Shown one piece after another: positions 7,261 through 7,391 of a DNA stretch of 7,391 bases. A program made the position numbers and the translations under genes. Under the pieces are notes generated by a model. The model was not told the origin of the DNA. It made no database searches and saw nothing but the letters and a program-made list of their open reading frames with translations. Where the stretch lies: positions 1 to 7,391 of the forward strand of contig DJNB01000151.1 of the NCBI GenBank assembly GCA_002435545.1, read 5' to 3'. The stretch is from Lachnoclostridium sp. UBA6475. Lineage in GTDB: Bacteria; Bacillota; Clostridia; Lachnospirales; Lachnospiraceae. Numbering within the stretch: position 1 is the first letter of the stretch; each line of letters opens with the position of its first letter.

Positions 7261-7285
7261 GATTTTTCAAGATTGGTACTCCTGT

Positions 7286-7317
7286 AAAAAAAGTTGCCAT
7301 CTCCAAGAAAGCAACTT
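7286..7317 (-). terminator. Intrinsic terminator upstream of the cluster promoter
   Basis: On the minus strand AAGTTGC (7317-7311) pairs with GCAACTT (7297-7291). The interior adds a T-G wobble, one T-T mismatch and TCT/AGA pairs closing a TGG loop. GCAAC is followed by seven T (7292-7286). The fold is lopsided in U-tail orientation, so it works only for minus-strand transcripts. It would end a transcript entering from beyond the right edge and shield the cluster promoter 25 nt further on. One minus-strand frame does stop at 7337, 20 nt before the hairpin, as a gene ending outside the window might. Confidence 0.6.
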
Positions 7318-7372
7318 CCACATGGACAAGTGCCAATTATACAATTGTTGAAAAGAACGGACAGAAGCAGAA

Positions 7373-7391
7373 AGTATATCCTAAATATACT
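7373..7391. repeat. 7-bp inverted repeat at the right edge
   Basis: AGTATAT (7373-7379) and ATATACT (7385-7391) are exact reverse complements with a 5-nt loop. It is AT-rich and cut at the window border, so its true extent is unknown. No function is evident. Confidence 0.25.

Larger units (their letters stand above)
7239..7391 (+). other. Open plus-strand reading frame lacking a start codon; possible gene remnant
   Basis: After a TAA at 7236-7238 one plus-strand frame stays open to the right edge (51 codons). From about 7275 it reads like secreted or cell-wall protein: GTPVKKVAISKKATSTW, then TSANYTIVEKNGQKQKVYPKYT in the following 66 bases. The composition (Lys, Thr, Ser, Tyr) recalls Ig-like or cell-wall repeat domains, but no family is recognised. 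There is no in-frame ATG, GTG or TTG, so it cannot begin here as an ordinary gene. It might be a 5'-truncated remnant left by recombination, or chance. The same bases form a good minus-strand terminator, which argues for chance. Confidence 0.22.

Noticed and set aside
7341..7346. Second minus-strand TATAAT-like box near 7345-7340
   Set aside because: No acceptable -35 at 16-18 nt (CTGTCC region), and transcription from it would run directly into the terminator.
7337..7391. C-terminal end of a minus-strand gene (stop TAA at 7339-7337)
   Set aside because: Only 17 codons are visible and they are Phe/Cys-rich and unrecognisable. The position 20 nt before the terminator is suggestive, but not enough to call a gene.
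1..7391. Insertion sequences, CRISPR array, tRNA/rRNA or defence system
   Set aside because: No transposase motifs, regularly spaced direct repeats, tRNA-like cloverleaf or defence-family domains were recognised on either strand.

Overview
The window reads as part of a surface-polysaccharide gene cluster from a low-to-mid GC Gram-positive bacterium. A clostridial (Lachnospiraceae-like) Bacillota is my best guess. This rests on AGGAGG-type ribosome binding sites, a TTG start behind a near-perfect Shine-Dalgarno, TG-extended TATAAT-type promoters, a U-tailed intrinsic terminator and the gene families present. The species cannot be read from the sequence.

All six convincing genes lie on the minus strand, so the cluster is transcribed from right to left. 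In transcription order they are: a GT4 glycosyltransferase (7190-6027); a GT2 glycosyltransferase of the RgpB-like rhamnosyltransferase type (6027-5086); a GT2 glycosyltransferase with a normal first domain and a shrunken second domain (5060-3666, TTG start); an ABC-2 polysaccharide export permease (3588-2812); its ATPase with a C-terminal Wzt-type carbohydrate-binding domain (2794-1520); and a two-domain GT2 glycosyltransferase that runs off the left edge (1503 to beyond 1). Junctions are tight (a 1-nt overlap, then gaps of 25, 77, 17 and 16 nt), so the genes are probably co-transcribed. The 77-nt gap carries a good internal promoter for the export half.

The right end (7191-7391) has no complete gene. 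It holds the likely cluster promoter (7232-7260) with a small palindrome at the start site. Further upstream is a minus-strand intrinsic terminator (7286-7317) that would isolate the cluster from whatever lies beyond. A start-less plus-strand reading frame (7239-7391) may be a gene remnant, but this is uncertain.

How the genes would work together (inference from families): the glycosyltransferases build a polysaccharide on a lipid carrier at the inner face of the membrane. The permease/ATPase pair, of the RgpC-RgpD / TagG-TagH / Wzm-Wzt kind, then exports the finished chain. The order GT, RgpB-like GT, GT, permease, ATPase, large GT resembles streptococcal rhamnose-polysaccharide (rgp) loci, though sugars and linkages cannot be assigned. 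I found no transposase, CRISPR array, tRNA, rRNA or defence system. The most unusual items are the second GT2 domain that has lost its nucleotide-binding half and its metal-binding motif, the internal promoter before the exporter, and the ambiguous right edge.
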